A stretch of 64,000 nucleotides of DNA from Hyphomicrobiales bacterium (GCA_016713235.1 JADJPN010000006.1:32286-96285); one strand, 5' to 3'; shown: positions 35,428-44,824, counted from the first letter of the stretch. Translations and numbers: made by a program. The notes: generated from the sequence alone by a model not told the origin.

Positions 35428-37542
35428 ATGTCCGACTCGGCCGCCGGCGGCGTCAGCTACAAGCTCACAATGCCCACCATGGGCGAAATCGGCACCATGC
35501 TGCGCCGTGGCGATCTCATGCTCGCCATCGCCGTCCTCGGCATTCTGGTCATTCTGATCATGCCGCTGCCGCCAATGGCGCTCGACCTGCTCCTGGCGCT
35601 CTCGATCATCCTCTCGGTGCTGGTTCTGATGACAGCCCTCTTCATTCAGGGGCCGCTGGAATTCTCCGCTTTTCCGACCGTGCTCCTGATCGCGACCATG
35701 TTCCGGTTAGCCCTGAACCTCGCCTCGACGCGATTGATTCTCACGCACGGCCATCAGGGCACCGCGTCCGCCGGTCATGTCATCGAAGCCTTCGGCAACT
35801 TCGTGATGGCCGGCAATTTCGTGATCGGCATCATCGTGTTCGCGATCCTCGTCATCGTGAACTTCGTCGTCATCACCAAGGGCTCGGGCCGCATCGCGGA
35901 AGTCGCCGCGCGCTTCACCCTGGACGCCATGCCCGGCAAGCAGATGGCGATCGACGCCGATCTCTCGGCGGGCTTGATCGACGAAGACACCGCGCGCAAG
36001 CGCCGCAAGGATCTCGAGGACGAAAGCTCCTTCTACGGCGCGATGGACGGTGCCTCGAAGTTCGTGCGCGGCGACGCGATCGCCGGCCTCTTGATCGTCT
36101 TCATCAATATCATCGGCGGCATCATCATCGGCATGGCGCAGCAGGGCCTCACCTTCGGGAAAGCAGGCCAAGTCTACACGCTGCTGACCGTCGGCGACGG
36201 TCTCGTCACGCAAATTCCCGCGCTGGTCGTCTCGACCGCCGCCGGCCTGCTCGTCTCCAAAGCAGGCGTCTCCGGCGCAGCCGACAAGGCGCTGATGAAG
36301 CAGCTCTCGAATTATCCGAAGGCGCTCGGCATGTCGTCGGGCGTGATGATCTTGCTTTCGCTCCTGCCCGGCGTGCCAATGCTGCCGTTCCTCGCGCTCG
36401 GCGCCGGCGCCGGCGCACTCGCTTTTGTCTCGACACGAAAGAACAAGGCAGAGGCCGCGGCGGCCGCGCAGAAAACCGCTTCGAAAGAACCGAGTCTGCC
36501 GCAGGAAGAGCCGATCTCGAATGCGCTGAAAATCGACGATCTCAAGATCGAAATCGGCTACGCGCTCCTGCCGCTCGTGAACTCGCCGGACGGCACCGAT
36601 CGCCTAACCGAACAGATCAAGGCGCTGCGCCGCCAGATCGCGAGCGAAATGGGCTTCGTCATGCCGTCGGTGCGCATCCTCGACAACGTGCAGATGGAAT
36701 CCAACGCCTACACGATCAAGCTGAAAGAAGTGGATGCCGGTTCCGGCAAGGTGCATCCCGGCAGCCACATGGTCATGGATCCGGGCGGCGGTCAGGTGAA
36801 TCTCGCCGGCCACCACACCACCGAGCCGACCTTCGGTCTGCCCGCGACCTGGGTCGACGCGAGCTTGCGCGAGGAAGCGAGCCTGCGCGGCTATACCGTC
36901 GTCGACGCCGCGACGGTCATGTCGACGCATCTTGCCGAAGTGCTCAAGGCCAACATGTCGGACCTGCTCTCCTACGCGGAGGTGCAGAAGCTTTTGAAAG
37001 AGCTGCCGAAGGAACAGGGTGAACTGCTCAAGGATATCGTGCCGAGCCAGATTTCGGCCTCCGGTATCCAGCGTGTGTTGCAACTCCTGCTCGCCGAGCG
37101 CATCTCGATCCGCGACCTCGGCACCATCCTGGAAGGCATCGCCGAAGCCGTGCCGACGACGCGCAACGCCTCGCAGATCGTCGAGCAGGTGCGCGTGCGG
37201 CTTGCCCGCCAGCTCTGCGCACAGCACACCTCGCAAAACGGCTATCTCCCGCTCATCTCGCTTTCCCCAAAATGGGAACAGAACTTCGCGGAATCGATCG
37301 TCGGCACCGGCGACGACAAGTCGCTCGCAATGCAGCCTTCGAAGCTTTCGGAATTCGTCACCGACGTGCGCGAGCGCTTCGAACAGGCCGCGCGCATGAA
37401 CGAAGCGCCGGTATTGCTCTCGAGCGCCGCAGCGCGTCCTTTCGTGCGCCAGATCGTGGACCGCTTCCGTCCGCAAACGGCCGTCATGTCGCAAGCCGAG
37501 ATTCACCCGCGCGTGCGGCTGAAAACGGTGGGCAGCGTCTGA
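35428..37542 (+). CDS. flhA: Flagellar biosynthesis protein FlhA
   Basis: FlhA is the large export-gate protein of the flagellar type III secretion system. The protein of about 704 residues has roughly eight membrane spans in its first half (PLPPMALDLLLALSIILSVLVL; FPTVLLIATMFRLALNLAST), the FHIPEP-region motif RIAEVAARFTLDAMPGKQMAIDADL, and a large cytoplasmic domain from about residue 345 that docks chaperone-substrate complexes. ATG 35428 has GAGGAA upstream and fits the family N-terminus better than the in-frame ATG at 35386. It has its own promoter after the flbD terminator. Confidence 0.95.
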   Translation: MSDSAAGGVSYKLTMPTMGEIGTMLRRGDLMLAIAVLGILVILIMPLPPMALDLLLALSIILSVLVLMTALFIQGPLEFSAFPTVLLIATMFRLALNLASTRLILTHGHQGTASAGHVIEAFGNFVMAGNFVIGIIVFAILVIVNFVVITKGSGRIAEVAARFTLDAMPGKQMAIDADLSAGLIDEDTARKRRKDLEDESSFYGAMDGASKFVRGDAIAGLLIVFINIIGGIIIGMAQQGLTFGKAGQVYTLLTVGDGLVTQIPALVVSTAAGLLVSKAGVSGAADKALMKQLSNYPKALGMSSGVMILLSLLPGVPMLPFLALGAGAGALAFVSTRKNKAEAAAAAQKTASKEPSLPQEEPISNALKIDDLKIEIGYALLPLVNSPDGTDRLTEQIKALRRQIASEMGFVMPSVRILDNVQMESNAYTIKLKEVDAGSGKVHPGSHMVMDPGGGQVNLAGHHTTEPTFGLPATWVDASLREEASLRGYTVVDAATVMSTHLAEVLKANMSDLLSYAEVQKLLKELPKEQGELLKDIVPSQISASGIQRVLQLLLAERISIRDLGTILEGIAEAVPTTRNASQIVEQVRVRLARQLCAQHTSQNGYLPLISLSPKWEQNFAESIVGTGDDKSLAMQPSKLSEFVTDVRERFEQAARMNEAPVLLSSAAARPFVRQIVDRFRPQTAVMSQAEIHPRVRLKTVGSV

Positions 37543-37559
37543 CCATCAAAACAGAAAGC

Positions 37560-37582
37560 GGCCGCCGTGTAATGCGGCGGCC
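37560..37582. terminator. Hairpin between convergent flhA and fliJ
   Basis: GGCCGCCG, a 7-base loop and CGGCGGCC form an 8-bp GC-rich stem between the two stop codons. The downstream side is only moderately T-rich, so it is a possible bidirectional terminator. Confidence 0.55.
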
Positions 37583-37606
37583 ACTCTATTTCTAGGGATC
37601 GGAAAC

Positions 37607-38014
37607 TCAGACGCGAATGCGCTGGGCACCGATGCGGTCGAGTTCGGACTGTTCGCGCGCGGCTTCGACGCCACGGCCGCGAACGGCATCGCGCTCTTCA
37701 AGAATCTCGACCTTCTTCAGCTCCTCGAACGCGTCGGCAAGCTGCCCGCGCGCGTCCTCCAGCTGACCGTGCAATTCCGCAGCAGACCGCTTCAGATTAT
37801 CGCGGCGCTGGATCGCAGACTTGGCATAGGTCGGATAAGCGAAGTGGCCCGGATCGGAAATACCGGCTCGGTCCTGCTCGACCGAGATTTCACGCTCTAG
37901 ATCGTTGGCCATGCGCTCGAATTCGGCGACCATCGCCTCGATCTGGGCGACCTGTCGACGCTTTTCGTCTACCTGAAAGCGCTTCAGGCGAATGAGGGTT
38001 TCACGCGATTTCAT
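37607..38014 (-). CDS. fliJ: Flagellar export protein FliJ
   Basis: This 135-residue highly charged protein is predicted to be almost entirely coiled coil (RLKRFQVDEKRRQVAQIEAMVAEFERM; LEDARGQLADAFEELKKVEILEERD). FliJ is the central stalk of the FliI ATPase ring and recycles export chaperones. It lies 24 bp downstream of fliI on the same strand, the normal partner. Sequence conservation of FliJ is low, so the call rests on length, coiled-coil pattern and position. Confidence 0.88.
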   Translation of the reverse strand: MKSRETLIRLKRFQVDEKRRQVAQIEAMVAEFERMANDLEREISVEQDRAGISDPGHFAYPTYAKSAIQRRDNLKRSAAELHGQLEDARGQLADAFEELKKVEILEERDAVRGRGVEAAREQSELDRIGAQRIRV

Positions 38015-38038
38015 CCCGGCGATACTCCACGCGACCGG

Positions 38039-39364
38039 TTAGGACTCAGTTACTGGACTAGCGAAAATTTGAGCTAGTGCGCGATAACCATCGCTGAGAT
38101 TCGTTTTTTCTTCCTTACCTTGCGAAAGAAAAGCCTCCAAGGCCGGTTGCAGCCGGATCGCTTCGTCGACCTCGGGCGACGACCCCTGCCGGTAGGCCCC
38201 GAGCCGGATCAGCTCCTCCATATCGCCATAGGTGGCAAGCACCTGCTTGGCTTTCACCACCGCGGGATAGAACTCCGGGTCGGAGGATTTCGGCATGGTC
38301 CGCGAAACCGACTTCAAGACGTTAATCGCCGGGTAACGGCCGCGTTCCGCGATCGCGCGCTCCATGACGATGTGCCCGTCGAGAATGCCGCGCACGGCAT
38401 CGGCCACCGGCTCGTTGTGATCGTCGCCATCGACCAGCACCGTGAAGAGCCCGGTGATCGTGCCTTGGTCCGGGCCGGGACCTGCGCGCTCGAGCAGCCT
38501 CGGCAGTTCGGAGAACACGGTCGGCGTGTAACCCTTCGCGGTCGGCGGCTCGCCACCGGCCAGACCGATTTCGCGCTGGGCCATGGCAAAGCGCGTGACC
38601 GAGTCCATCAGCAGCAAGACATCCTTGCCCTCGTCGCGGAAATATTCGGCGATCGACATGGAAAGCAGCGCCGCCTGACGGCGCATGAGCGCTGGCTCGT
38701 CCGAGGTCGCGACCACCACGACCGAGCGCGCGAGACCCGTTTCACCAAGGTCGTCCTGCAAAAACTCCTGCACCTCGCGGCCACGCTCGCCCACGAGGCC
38801 GATTACGGCGACATCGCAGGCGGTGTAGCGAGCGAGCATGGAAAGCAGCACTGATTTGCCGACGCCGGAGCCCGCAAAAATGCCGAGGCGCTGGCCCTTG
38901 CAGGTGGTAGCAAACGTATTGAGCGCCCGCACGCCGAGGTCGAGCGGCGCGCCGACTCTCTTGCGCGTATGCGCGGCCGGCGGCGGCGCGCGGAAAGGAT
39001 ACGGCGAATGGCCCGGCTTGATCGGGCCTTTGCCGTCTACCGGCTGCCCATGGGCATTTACGACCCGGCCGAGCCAGGCATTCGAGGGCCGCACCACCGC
39101 GCCTGCCTGCGAGACGATGGCGCGGCAGCCGCGCCGCACGCCTTCGATTGCTGCAAACGGCATGACGACCGCATTTTCTCCTGCGAAGCCGACGACCTCG
39201 CAGGGAACCCCACCGTTAATGCCTGTTTCTATCGTTAAACGCGCGCCCACCGGCATCGCATGAACCGGCCCGGCCACCTCGATCATGAGGCCGCGAACGC
39301 CCGCAACACGCCCATAAATCAGGGTCCCGTCGAGTTCCGCGATCTGCTCTGCGAGTGCCTTCAT
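38039..39364 (-). CDS. fliI: Flagellum-specific export ATPase FliI
   Basis: FliI is the hexameric ATPase that helps unfold and feed flagellar export substrates. The 441-residue protein has Walker A GIFAGSGVGKSVLLSML near 163-179, GERGREVQEFLQDDL, Walker B VLLLMDSVTRFAMAQREIGLAGGEPP and the C-terminal helical domain. It is the first gene of the fliI-fliJ pair. The upstream DNA carries a GAATC site at 39368-39372, directly before the start codon, that would be a CcrM methylation target. Confidence 0.95.
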   Translation of the reverse strand: MKALAEQIAELDGTLIYGRVAGVRGLMIEVAGPVHAMPVGARLTIETGINGGVPCEVVGFAGENAVVMPFAAIEGVRRGCRAIVSQAGAVVRPSNAWLGRVVNAHGQPVDGKGPIKPGHSPYPFRAPPPAAHTRKRVGAPLDLGVRALNTFATTCKGQRLGIFAGSGVGKSVLLSMLARYTACDVAVIGLVGERGREVQEFLQDDLGETGLARSVVVVATSDEPALMRRQAALLSMSIAEYFRDEGKDVLLLMDSVTRFAMAQREIGLAGGEPPTAKGYTPTVFSELPRLLERAGPGPDQGTITGLFTVLVDGDDHNEPVADAVRGILDGHIVMERAIAERGRYPAINVLKSVSRTMPKSSDPEFYPAVVKAKQVLATYGDMEELIRLGAYRQGSSPEVDEAIRLQPALEAFLSQGKEEKTNLSDGYRALAQIFASPVTES

Positions 39365-39724
39365 GGAGAATCACCGCTTAACGGGCCAAGTCCTTCTTTA
39401 CCCTATCTTTACCGGCTTCGTTAATGATCAGGTCATGCCTTGGATCGAAGGGCACGCAGGACGCGGGCTTAATTCAAGGGAGTTGCTTGGTCTGGCTTCT
39501 TGAAGTCGTACTTTAACCAGCCGGCCTGAGGAAAATTCCGAACTGCCAATAACTTACGGCGATTCGCGAATATTTTCACGGGCCACGCTTGTGGGACAGA
39601 ATCAGAATCTGTTAACCATTGCTGGTTAGCGTCGCGTCTAGAGAATGAGTCAGTCCAAACACGCAGGCGGGGCGGGTCTGGAGTGAGATTTGTCCCCCAT
39701 AGAGGCCTTGGATAGGGGATTGGC
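39365..39724. promoter_or_regulatory. fliI/ctrA intergenic region with GANTC and CtrA-type sites
   Basis: This region between divergent fliI and ctrA holds four GANTC sequences within 91 bp: GATTC 39561-39565, GAATC 39599-39603, GAATC 39605-39609 and GAGTC 39647-39651. A TTAACCAT at 39612-39619 is followed by GGTTAG, which forms an inverted half-site. GANTC is the CcrM methyltransferase target and TTAACC is the CtrA half-site, so hemimethylation-sensitive, autoregulated ctrA transcription is suggested. No gene is seen in it. Confidence 0.6.
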
Positions 39725-40444
39725 ATGCGCGTTCTGCTAATCGAAGACGACAGCGCGACGGCGAAAAGCGTCGAATTGATGCTGAAGTCCGAAAGTTTCA
39801 ATGTTTACGTGACCGACCTCGGTGAAGAGGGTGTCGATCTCGGTAAACTCTACGATTACGACATTATCCTCCTCGATCTGAACCTCCCGGACATGTCCGG
39901 ATATGAAGTTCTGAAGTCGTTGAGGGTCGCCAAGATCAAAACACCGATTTTGATCCTGTCGGGCCTCGCCGGCATCGAGGACAAGGTGAAGGGTCTCGGC
40001 TTCGGCGCCGACGACTATCTCACCAAGCCATTCCACAAGGACGAGCTGATCGCGCGCATCCACGCGGTGGTACGCCGCTCGAAGGGTCATGCGCAGTCGG
40101 TGATCAACACCGGCGACCTCGTCGTGAACCTCGACCAGAAGACGGTCGAAGTCGACGGCGCGCGGGTGCACCTGACCGGCAAGGAATATCAGATGCTGGA
40201 GCTGCTCTCGCTCCGCAAGGGCACCACGCTCACGAAAGAGATGTTCCTGAACCATCTCTACGGCGGCATGGACGAGCCGGAACTGAAAATCATCGACGTG
40301 TTCATCTGCAAACTGCGCAAGAAGCTCGCGAACGCATCGAAGGCCCAGGATTGGCCGAACGGCAAGAACTACATCGAGACGGTCTGGGGCCGCGGCTACG
40401 TGCTGCGCGAGCCGACCGACGCGGACGAGCGCATCTCGGCGTAA
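39725..40444 (+). CDS. ctrA: Cell cycle response regulator CtrA
   Basis: CtrA is the master cell-cycle regulator of alphaproteobacteria, controlling DNA methylation, division, motility and polarity genes. The 239-residue OmpR-class protein has receiver residues DD at 8-9, phospho-acceptor Asp51 in LLDLNLPDMSG and TKPFHK, the linker, and a winged-helix DNA-binding domain (LTGKEYQMLELL; MDEPELKIIDVFICKLRKKL; VWGRGYVL). The C-terminal residues after GRGYVLREP, where CtrA proteolysis signals lie, are retained. It stands alone between fliI and a terminator. Confidence 0.96.
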   Translation: MRVLLIEDDSATAKSVELMLKSESFNVYVTDLGEEGVDLGKLYDYDIILLDLNLPDMSGYEVLKSLRVAKIKTPILILSGLAGIEDKVKGLGFGADDYLTKPFHKDELIARIHAVVRRSKGHAQSVINTGDLVVNLDQKTVEVDGARVHLTGKEYQMLELLSLRKGTTLTKEMFLNHLYGGMDEPELKIIDVFICKLRKKLANASKAQDWPNGKNYIETVWGRGYVLREPTDADERISA

Positions 40445-40467
40445 GCCTTCTCTCATACGAAATTCAA

Positions 40468-40489
40468 AACCCCGGCCTGAGGCGGGGTT
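40468..40489 (+). terminator. Rho-independent terminator after ctrA
   Basis: AACCCCG, an 8-base loop and CGGGGTT form a 7-bp stem followed by GTTT, 24 bp after the ctrA stop. Confidence 0.75.
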
Positions 40490-40519
40490 GTTTGCAGGGG
40501 AAGCCCGTGGACCTCTGGG

Positions 40520-40742
<223 letters not shown>

Positions 40743-41286
40743 AAAGAGTTGTTGAAAGTGCGATATTTTGGGGCGGTGGACGGGCGGATTGGCCAGCGCA
40801 TCAAGCCGAGCGGGCGTTTCGCAATATCCGGAATGCGCCTGAAAGGAACGAAGGGCGAGCGTGATCGCAATCCGCCCCCCCACCGCTCGAAAACACTTTA
40901 ACCCAAAGGGGTAACCCCCCCCCCTTTGAAAACGAACCTACTTCTCGCAGGCCTCAGCCAAGCAAAATCCAGCCGCGTCTCACTGTAACTCGGCCTCCGC
41001 TTTTATCCCATTTGGCCTTGGCGGAAGGTCCCACGCTTGCGAGCTATGGCCGGGGCTCGAAGTTCTCCCAAAGTCCTTCCCCGCGCGCGAAAAAAAGGGA
41101 GGCTAACGCGTTCGCCATTGGGATTTACTGGCTCGGCGGCTGGACCATCTGCGGCTTCTTCGAAGGCCGCCTATCTGTACAGAATGCTGCAACCTCAGCC
41201 GGTTCAGCAAAAGAACATTACGCTTGCGGCGTACGCTTCCTTCAAAGGGGTCTTACAATTCTTTTAGAACAGGGAGGTTCACTCAA
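40743..41286. other. Region without recognisable genes
   Basis: I see no gene I can support in these 544 bp. Open frames exist on both strands, but none shows a family motif or a good ribosome binding site. No tRNA or tmRNA features were found. Confidence 0.5.
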
Positions 41287-41862
41287 TCAGGTGGCGACAA
41301 GGGGGCGCGCCCTAACAGCCGCGCTACACAGACCAACCGTAAACGGTAAGCGTCCAGCAACGCTGCGCGATAAGCTGAGTCGTGTCCGCGAGCTCTGTTC
41401 AGCTTGCGCCAGAAAGTCGGCGCCCGCGGCGGGCGTCCCTGCAACCGTCCTTGGAGGCTCGCACGGCACGGCAGTCTTGGGATCGCGCGAATGGCTCTTT
41501 TGAGACCGATTCCGGCACTCGGTTGTCTTCCGCCACGGAGCGGCATCCGTCTTCACCGCCGACCTTTTCACTGACAAGCTGCTCCATGCCCCAAACGCCC
41601 TCACCCCTTCTCGACCCCTCCGCACCGCCTCCTCGAACGAATAGCCAAGCTCGCGCGACGTCATGAGATCGACGATGAATTCGCGCGCCTCTAACGGAAC
41701 GCAGTCCGAATAAAGCGCGAGACACCGCTCCGCATGTCCCTTGCACTTCTTCGCGCGCTTGCATGATGCGCGATCGCAAAACTGCGGAATGCGAAGCACG
41801 TCGCTGAATTGGCGAAGATCTGCGTTGCGCTCCGCATGCGGACTAGGCTCTGGACGGGTCAC
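41287..41862 (-). CDS. Hypothetical protein with N-terminal Cys cluster
   Basis: I do not recognise this 191-residue protein. GTG 41862 has AGGAG 6 bases upstream, which supports translation. The first 100 residues look genuine: an RIPQFCDRASCKRAKKCKGH segment followed by ERCLALYSDC carries five to six Cys in a pattern that could bind zinc, then comes the helical ELGYSFEEAVRRGREGVRAF. From about residue 105 the sequence becomes low-complexity and basic and may be non-coding read-through or the result of a frame error, since related rhizobial proteins I recall are shorter. It stands alone in a gene-poor region. Confidence 0.5.
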   Translation of the reverse strand: MTRPEPSPHAERNADLRQFSDVLRIPQFCDRASCKRAKKCKGHAERCLALYSDCVPLEAREFIVDLMTSRELGYSFEEAVRRGREGVRAFGAWSSLSVKRSAVKTDAAPWRKTTECRNRSQKSHSRDPKTAVPCEPPRTVAGTPAAGADFLAQAEQSSRTRLSLSRSVAGRLPFTVGLCSAAVRARPLVAT

Positions 41863-42420
41863 AGGCTCTCCTCTCCGCGGCTCGGTTTCAGCCCGGGTTT
41901 TGAAAATGAAGGGGGACGGAGCGCCGGAAAGCGCAACTTCGTCCTTTGTGGTGCGAACTTCTCTCGAAGCCCGCCTCGCCTTCCGGTTCGGCGCTGCCTG
42001 CTTTCCGAAATCCTTCGGATTTCGGGCAGGAGCGCTCGCCGCTCCGTCTCGGCGTCTTCGACAGCTTCAGGCCGCGCTTTTCGTGAAGCATTCCCGAGAG
42101 AATGCTTCTCCGTCAGCCGGCTCCCGGCAGGCGAGTCTAATCTCGCCGGGCGGTGCCCTGAAACCGCTCCTGAGCTTGCGCTGCGAACGCACGCGCAGAA
42201 TCGCCGCCTCCCGCTCCGCTATCTCGACGCCTCGCGAAGCGCCCTTCATTGAGCGGAAGATGTAGGACTATATTCCTTCAATATGGCGAGAGCATGACCG
42301 GCGCAGCGATTGCCCCATCGGCGTCTCGGTTTTCACGGCAATGACAGTGCTTGGGCAGGCGGCGCGCGGCAGATAGCGGCGGCAGTTACCGGCGCAGCTA
42401 TTTTGAGGCTTCGCGGCGGC
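41863..42420. other. Non-coding region with three consecutive perfect hairpins
   Basis: No supported gene lies here. Three strong stem-loops follow one another: CCGAAATCC/GGATTTCGG (42005-42025, loop 3), GAAGCATTC/GAATGCTTC (42085-42108, loop 6) and GGCGAG/CTCGCC (42130-42147, loop 6). They could belong to a structured RNA or a repeat element of unknown kind. Short open frames across the region show no recognisable domain. Confidence 0.5.
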
Positions 42421-43182
42421 CTAGTTCTTCAGCCGGTATCCGGTCCGGAAAATCCACCAGATCATCGCGATACAGGCGCCCAGAAACGCAAGCGTCATGC
42501 CGAGCGAGATCGCGACGTTCACGTCCGCCACTTCATAGAAGCTCCAGCGGAATCCCGAGATCAGGTAGACGATCGGATTGAAGAAGGTGACCACCTGCCA
42601 GAACGGCGGCAGCACGCTCACCGAGTAGAACGCGCCGCCGAGGAAGGTCAGCGGCGTGATGATAAGGAGCGGCACGATCTGCAATTTTTCGAAGCCGTCC
42701 GCCCAGATGCCGATGATGAAGCCGAGCAGGCTGAAGGTCACCGCCGTCAGCACCAGGAACGAAATCATCCAGACCGGATGCGCGATCCGCACCGGCACGA
42801 ACAGCCACGAGGTCGCAAGAATAATGAGGCCGAGGATGATCGACTTGGTCGCGGCGGCGCCGACATAGCCGATCACGATTTCAATGAAGGAAATCGGCGC
42901 GGACAAAAGCTCATAGATCGTGCCGGTGAACTTCGGAAAATAGATGCCGAAGGAGGCGTTCATCACGCTCTGCATGAGCAGCGTCAGCATGATCAGCCCC
43001 GGCACGATGAAGGAGCCGTAATCGACACCGTCCATCTCCGTGATGCGCGAGCCGATGGCGGCGCCGAACACGACGAAATAGAGCGAGGTCGAAATCACGG
43101 GCGCAAGAATACTTTGAAATAACGTGCGGCCCGTGCGCGCCATCTCGAAGCGGTAGATCGCCTTGACTGCGCGCCAGTTCAT
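42421..43182 (-). CDS. ABC-2 type transporter permease
   Basis: This 253-residue inner-membrane protein has six hydrophobic spans and the ABC-2 exporter pattern (APVISTSLYFVVFGAAIGSRI; FIVPGLIMLTLLMQSVMNAS; LTFLGGAFYSVSVLPPFW). It resembles YadH-like permeases. The ATG overlaps the stop of the ATPase gene just upstream, so the two form one exporter. The substrate is unknown; related systems export drugs, polysaccharide or lipid-linked molecules. Confidence 0.9.
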   Translation of the reverse strand: MNWRAVKAIYRFEMARTGRTLFQSILAPVISTSLYFVVFGAAIGSRITEMDGVDYGSFIVPGLIMLTLLMQSVMNASFGIYFPKFTGTIYELLSAPISFIEIVIGYVGAAATKSIILGLIILATSWLFVPVRIAHPVWMISFLVLTAVTFSLLGFIIGIWADGFEKLQIVPLLIITPLTFLGGAFYSVSVLPPFWQVVTFFNPIVYLISGFRWSFYEVADVNVAISLGMTLAFLGACIAMIWWIFRTGYRLKN

Positions 43183-44126
43183 TTCGCGGCTCCGTTGCGG
43201 TCCTGATGCACGAGACCGACAAAGATTTCCTCAAGCGAGCTTTGCTTGGTCGAAAGATCCTTGAAGCGGATGCCGGCCTCGGTCAGCGAGGCGAGCAGCC
43301 GCGTGATGCCGGTGCGGTCGGCCTGCGTGTCGTAGGTGTAGGTCAACTCGTCGCCATCGGGTGAGAGTGAAAGCTGAGCGCCGCCGAACAGGCCGGCCGG
43401 CAGCGCGGCAAGCTTCTCCTGCAACTGAAGCGTGAGCTGCTTCTTGCCGAGCTTGTGCATCAGCTCTTTCTTCTCTTCGACCAGAATGATCTCGCCGTTG
43501 GAAATGACACCGATCCGGTCGGCCATGTCCTCGGCTTCCTCGATGTAATGCGTGGTCAGGATGATGGTGACGCCGGATGCGCGCAGCGCCCGCACCACCT
43601 GCCACATACCCTTGCGCAGTTCGACATCGACCCCCGCGGTCGGCTCGTCGAGAAACAGGATCTGCGGCTCATGCGAAAGCGCTTTTGCGATCAGCACGCG
43701 GCGCTTCATGCCGCCCGAGAGCGTCATGATTTTGTCGTTGCGCTTTTCCCAGAGCGAAAGGCTTCTCAAGATCTTTTCGATGTAGGCCGGGTTCTTCGGC
43801 TTGCCGAACAAGCCGCGGCTGAAGCAGACCGTGGCCCAGACCGACTCGAACGCGTCGGTCGTCAGCTCCTGCGGGACGAGGCCGATCATTTCGCGTGCGG
43901 CGCGAAAATCCGTGACGTTATCGTGACCGCCGACGGTGACGGTTCCCGAGGACGGATTGACCGTGCCGCAGACGACACCGATCAGCGTGGTCTTGCCCGC
44001 ACCATTCGGGCCCAGAAGCGCGAAGATTTCGCCGCGGCGGATGCCTAGATTCACGTTCTTCAGCGCAGTGAAGCCGGTGGCATAGGTCTTCGACAGACCG
44101 GAAATGGCAATAATAATGTCCTGCAT
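43179..44126 (-). CDS. ABC transporter ATP-binding protein (YadG-like exporter)
   Basis: This 315-residue ATPase has Walker A GPNGAGKTTLIGVV near residues 39-52, the signature LSGGMKRRVLIAKAL, Walker B ILFLDEPTAGVD and the switch ILTTHYIEEAEDMADRIGVI. The C-terminal extension of about 80 residues (YTYDTQADRTGITRLLASL) is typical of YadG/CcmA-type exporters. It is the first gene of a two-gene operon with the permease and is divergent from the secreted protein gene at 44259. Confidence 0.9.
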   Translation of the reverse strand: MQDIIIAISGLSKTYATGFTALKNVNLGIRRGEIFALLGPNGAGKTTLIGVVCGTVNPSSGTVTVGGHDNVTDFRAAREMIGLVPQELTTDAFESVWATVCFSRGLFGKPKNPAYIEKILRSLSLWEKRNDKIMTLSGGMKRRVLIAKALSHEPQILFLDEPTAGVDVELRKGMWQVVRALRASGVTIILTTHYIEEAEDMADRIGVISNGEIILVEEKKELMHKLGKKQLTLQLQEKLAALPAGLFGGAQLSLSPDGDELTYTYDTQADRTGITRLLASLTEAGIRFKDLSTKQSSLEEIFVGLVHQDRNGAAK

Positions 44127-44258
44127 CGGCGGGCCTCATACTACGGTTCATGCGCCTACTCCAGAACCTGTGAGCAACGCCGCTTTGCACTGGCCGCAGA
44201 TTGGCCGCAATGCAATTCCTCACTCCCGTCCTACGTGAAAGCAATCGAGGATTCGTCC

Positions 44259-44777
44259 ATGCAAACCCTCCTCCGCGCGGCCATGATTGCAGCAGCCGCG
44301 CTTTCCTTCGCCGCCCCCCATGCGGCCGCGCAAGGCAGCCCGCCGGAACTCAAGCAGATCAAGCTCACCGAACAGCAGGTACAGAGCTTTATCGCGGCGC
44401 AAAACGATCTCAACGCCGTCACCTCGAAGATCAAAGGCGATAAGCCCGATCCAAAGCTCGTGATCGAGCTTGAAGCCGCCGCGAAAAAGCACGGGTTCGC
44501 CAGCTTGCAGGACCTCGACGACGTATCGGCGAACATCGGTCTTGTGATGTCGGGCTTCGACCCGAAGACCAAGGAATTCTCGCAGCCGCCCGAAGCGCTG
44601 AAGAAAGAGATCGCGGCGGTCAATGCCGACAAGTCGATCCCGGCGAATGAAAAGAAGCAAATTCTCGATGAATTGAAGGTGGCGCAGCAATTCGCAAAGC
44701 CGGTGCAGTTCCCCGAGAACGTCGAACTGATCAAGAAGTATTACGACAGGATCGAAGGCGCGATGCCGAAGGGCTGA
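44259..44777 (+). CDS. Conserved secreted protein of unknown function
   Basis: This 172-residue protein starts at ATG 44259, with GAGG 8 bases upstream, and carries a clear signal peptide (MQTLLRAAMIAAAALSFAAP, cleavage after AAAQ). The mature part is helical and charged: KLTEQQVQSFIAAQNDL, KHGFASLQDLDDVSANIGLV, PPEALKKEIAAVNADKSIP, ENVELIKKYYDRIEG. Rhizobial genomes carry similar small periplasmic proteins without a known role. A strong terminator follows, so it is monocistronic. Confidence 0.7.
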   Translation: MQTLLRAAMIAAAALSFAAPHAAAQGSPPELKQIKLTEQQVQSFIAAQNDLNAVTSKIKGDKPDPKLVIELEAAAKKHGFASLQDLDDVSANIGLVMSGFDPKTKEFSQPPEALKKEIAAVNADKSIPANEKKQILDELKVAQQFAKPVQFPENVELIKKYYDRIEGAMPKG

Positions 44778-44797
44778 CCTGCGCCGCCCCTGCAACG

Positions 44798-44824
44798 AAA
44801 AGGCCGCCTTCGAGGCGGCCTTTT
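44798..44824 (+). terminator. Rho-independent terminator
   Basis: AAAAGGCCGCCT, loop TCG, AGGCGGCCTTTT form a 12-bp stem with a TTTTTT tail, 20 bp after the secreted-protein stop. It may also serve the convergent cheR. Confidence 0.9.

Noticed and set aside
40743..41286. tmRNA or other large structured RNA
   Set aside because: I looked for the alphaproteobacterial two-piece tmRNA pattern and a proteolysis tag frame and did not find them.
41012..41503. 163-residue plus-strand open frame
   Set aside because: No ribosome binding site, no motif, and it overlaps the better supported minus-strand gene at 41287-41862.
42067..42249. 60-residue minus-strand frame (MKGASRGVEIAERE)
   Set aside because: It lies over the hairpin region, lacks a clear ribosome binding site and has no recognised relatives; non-coding structure explains the DNA better.
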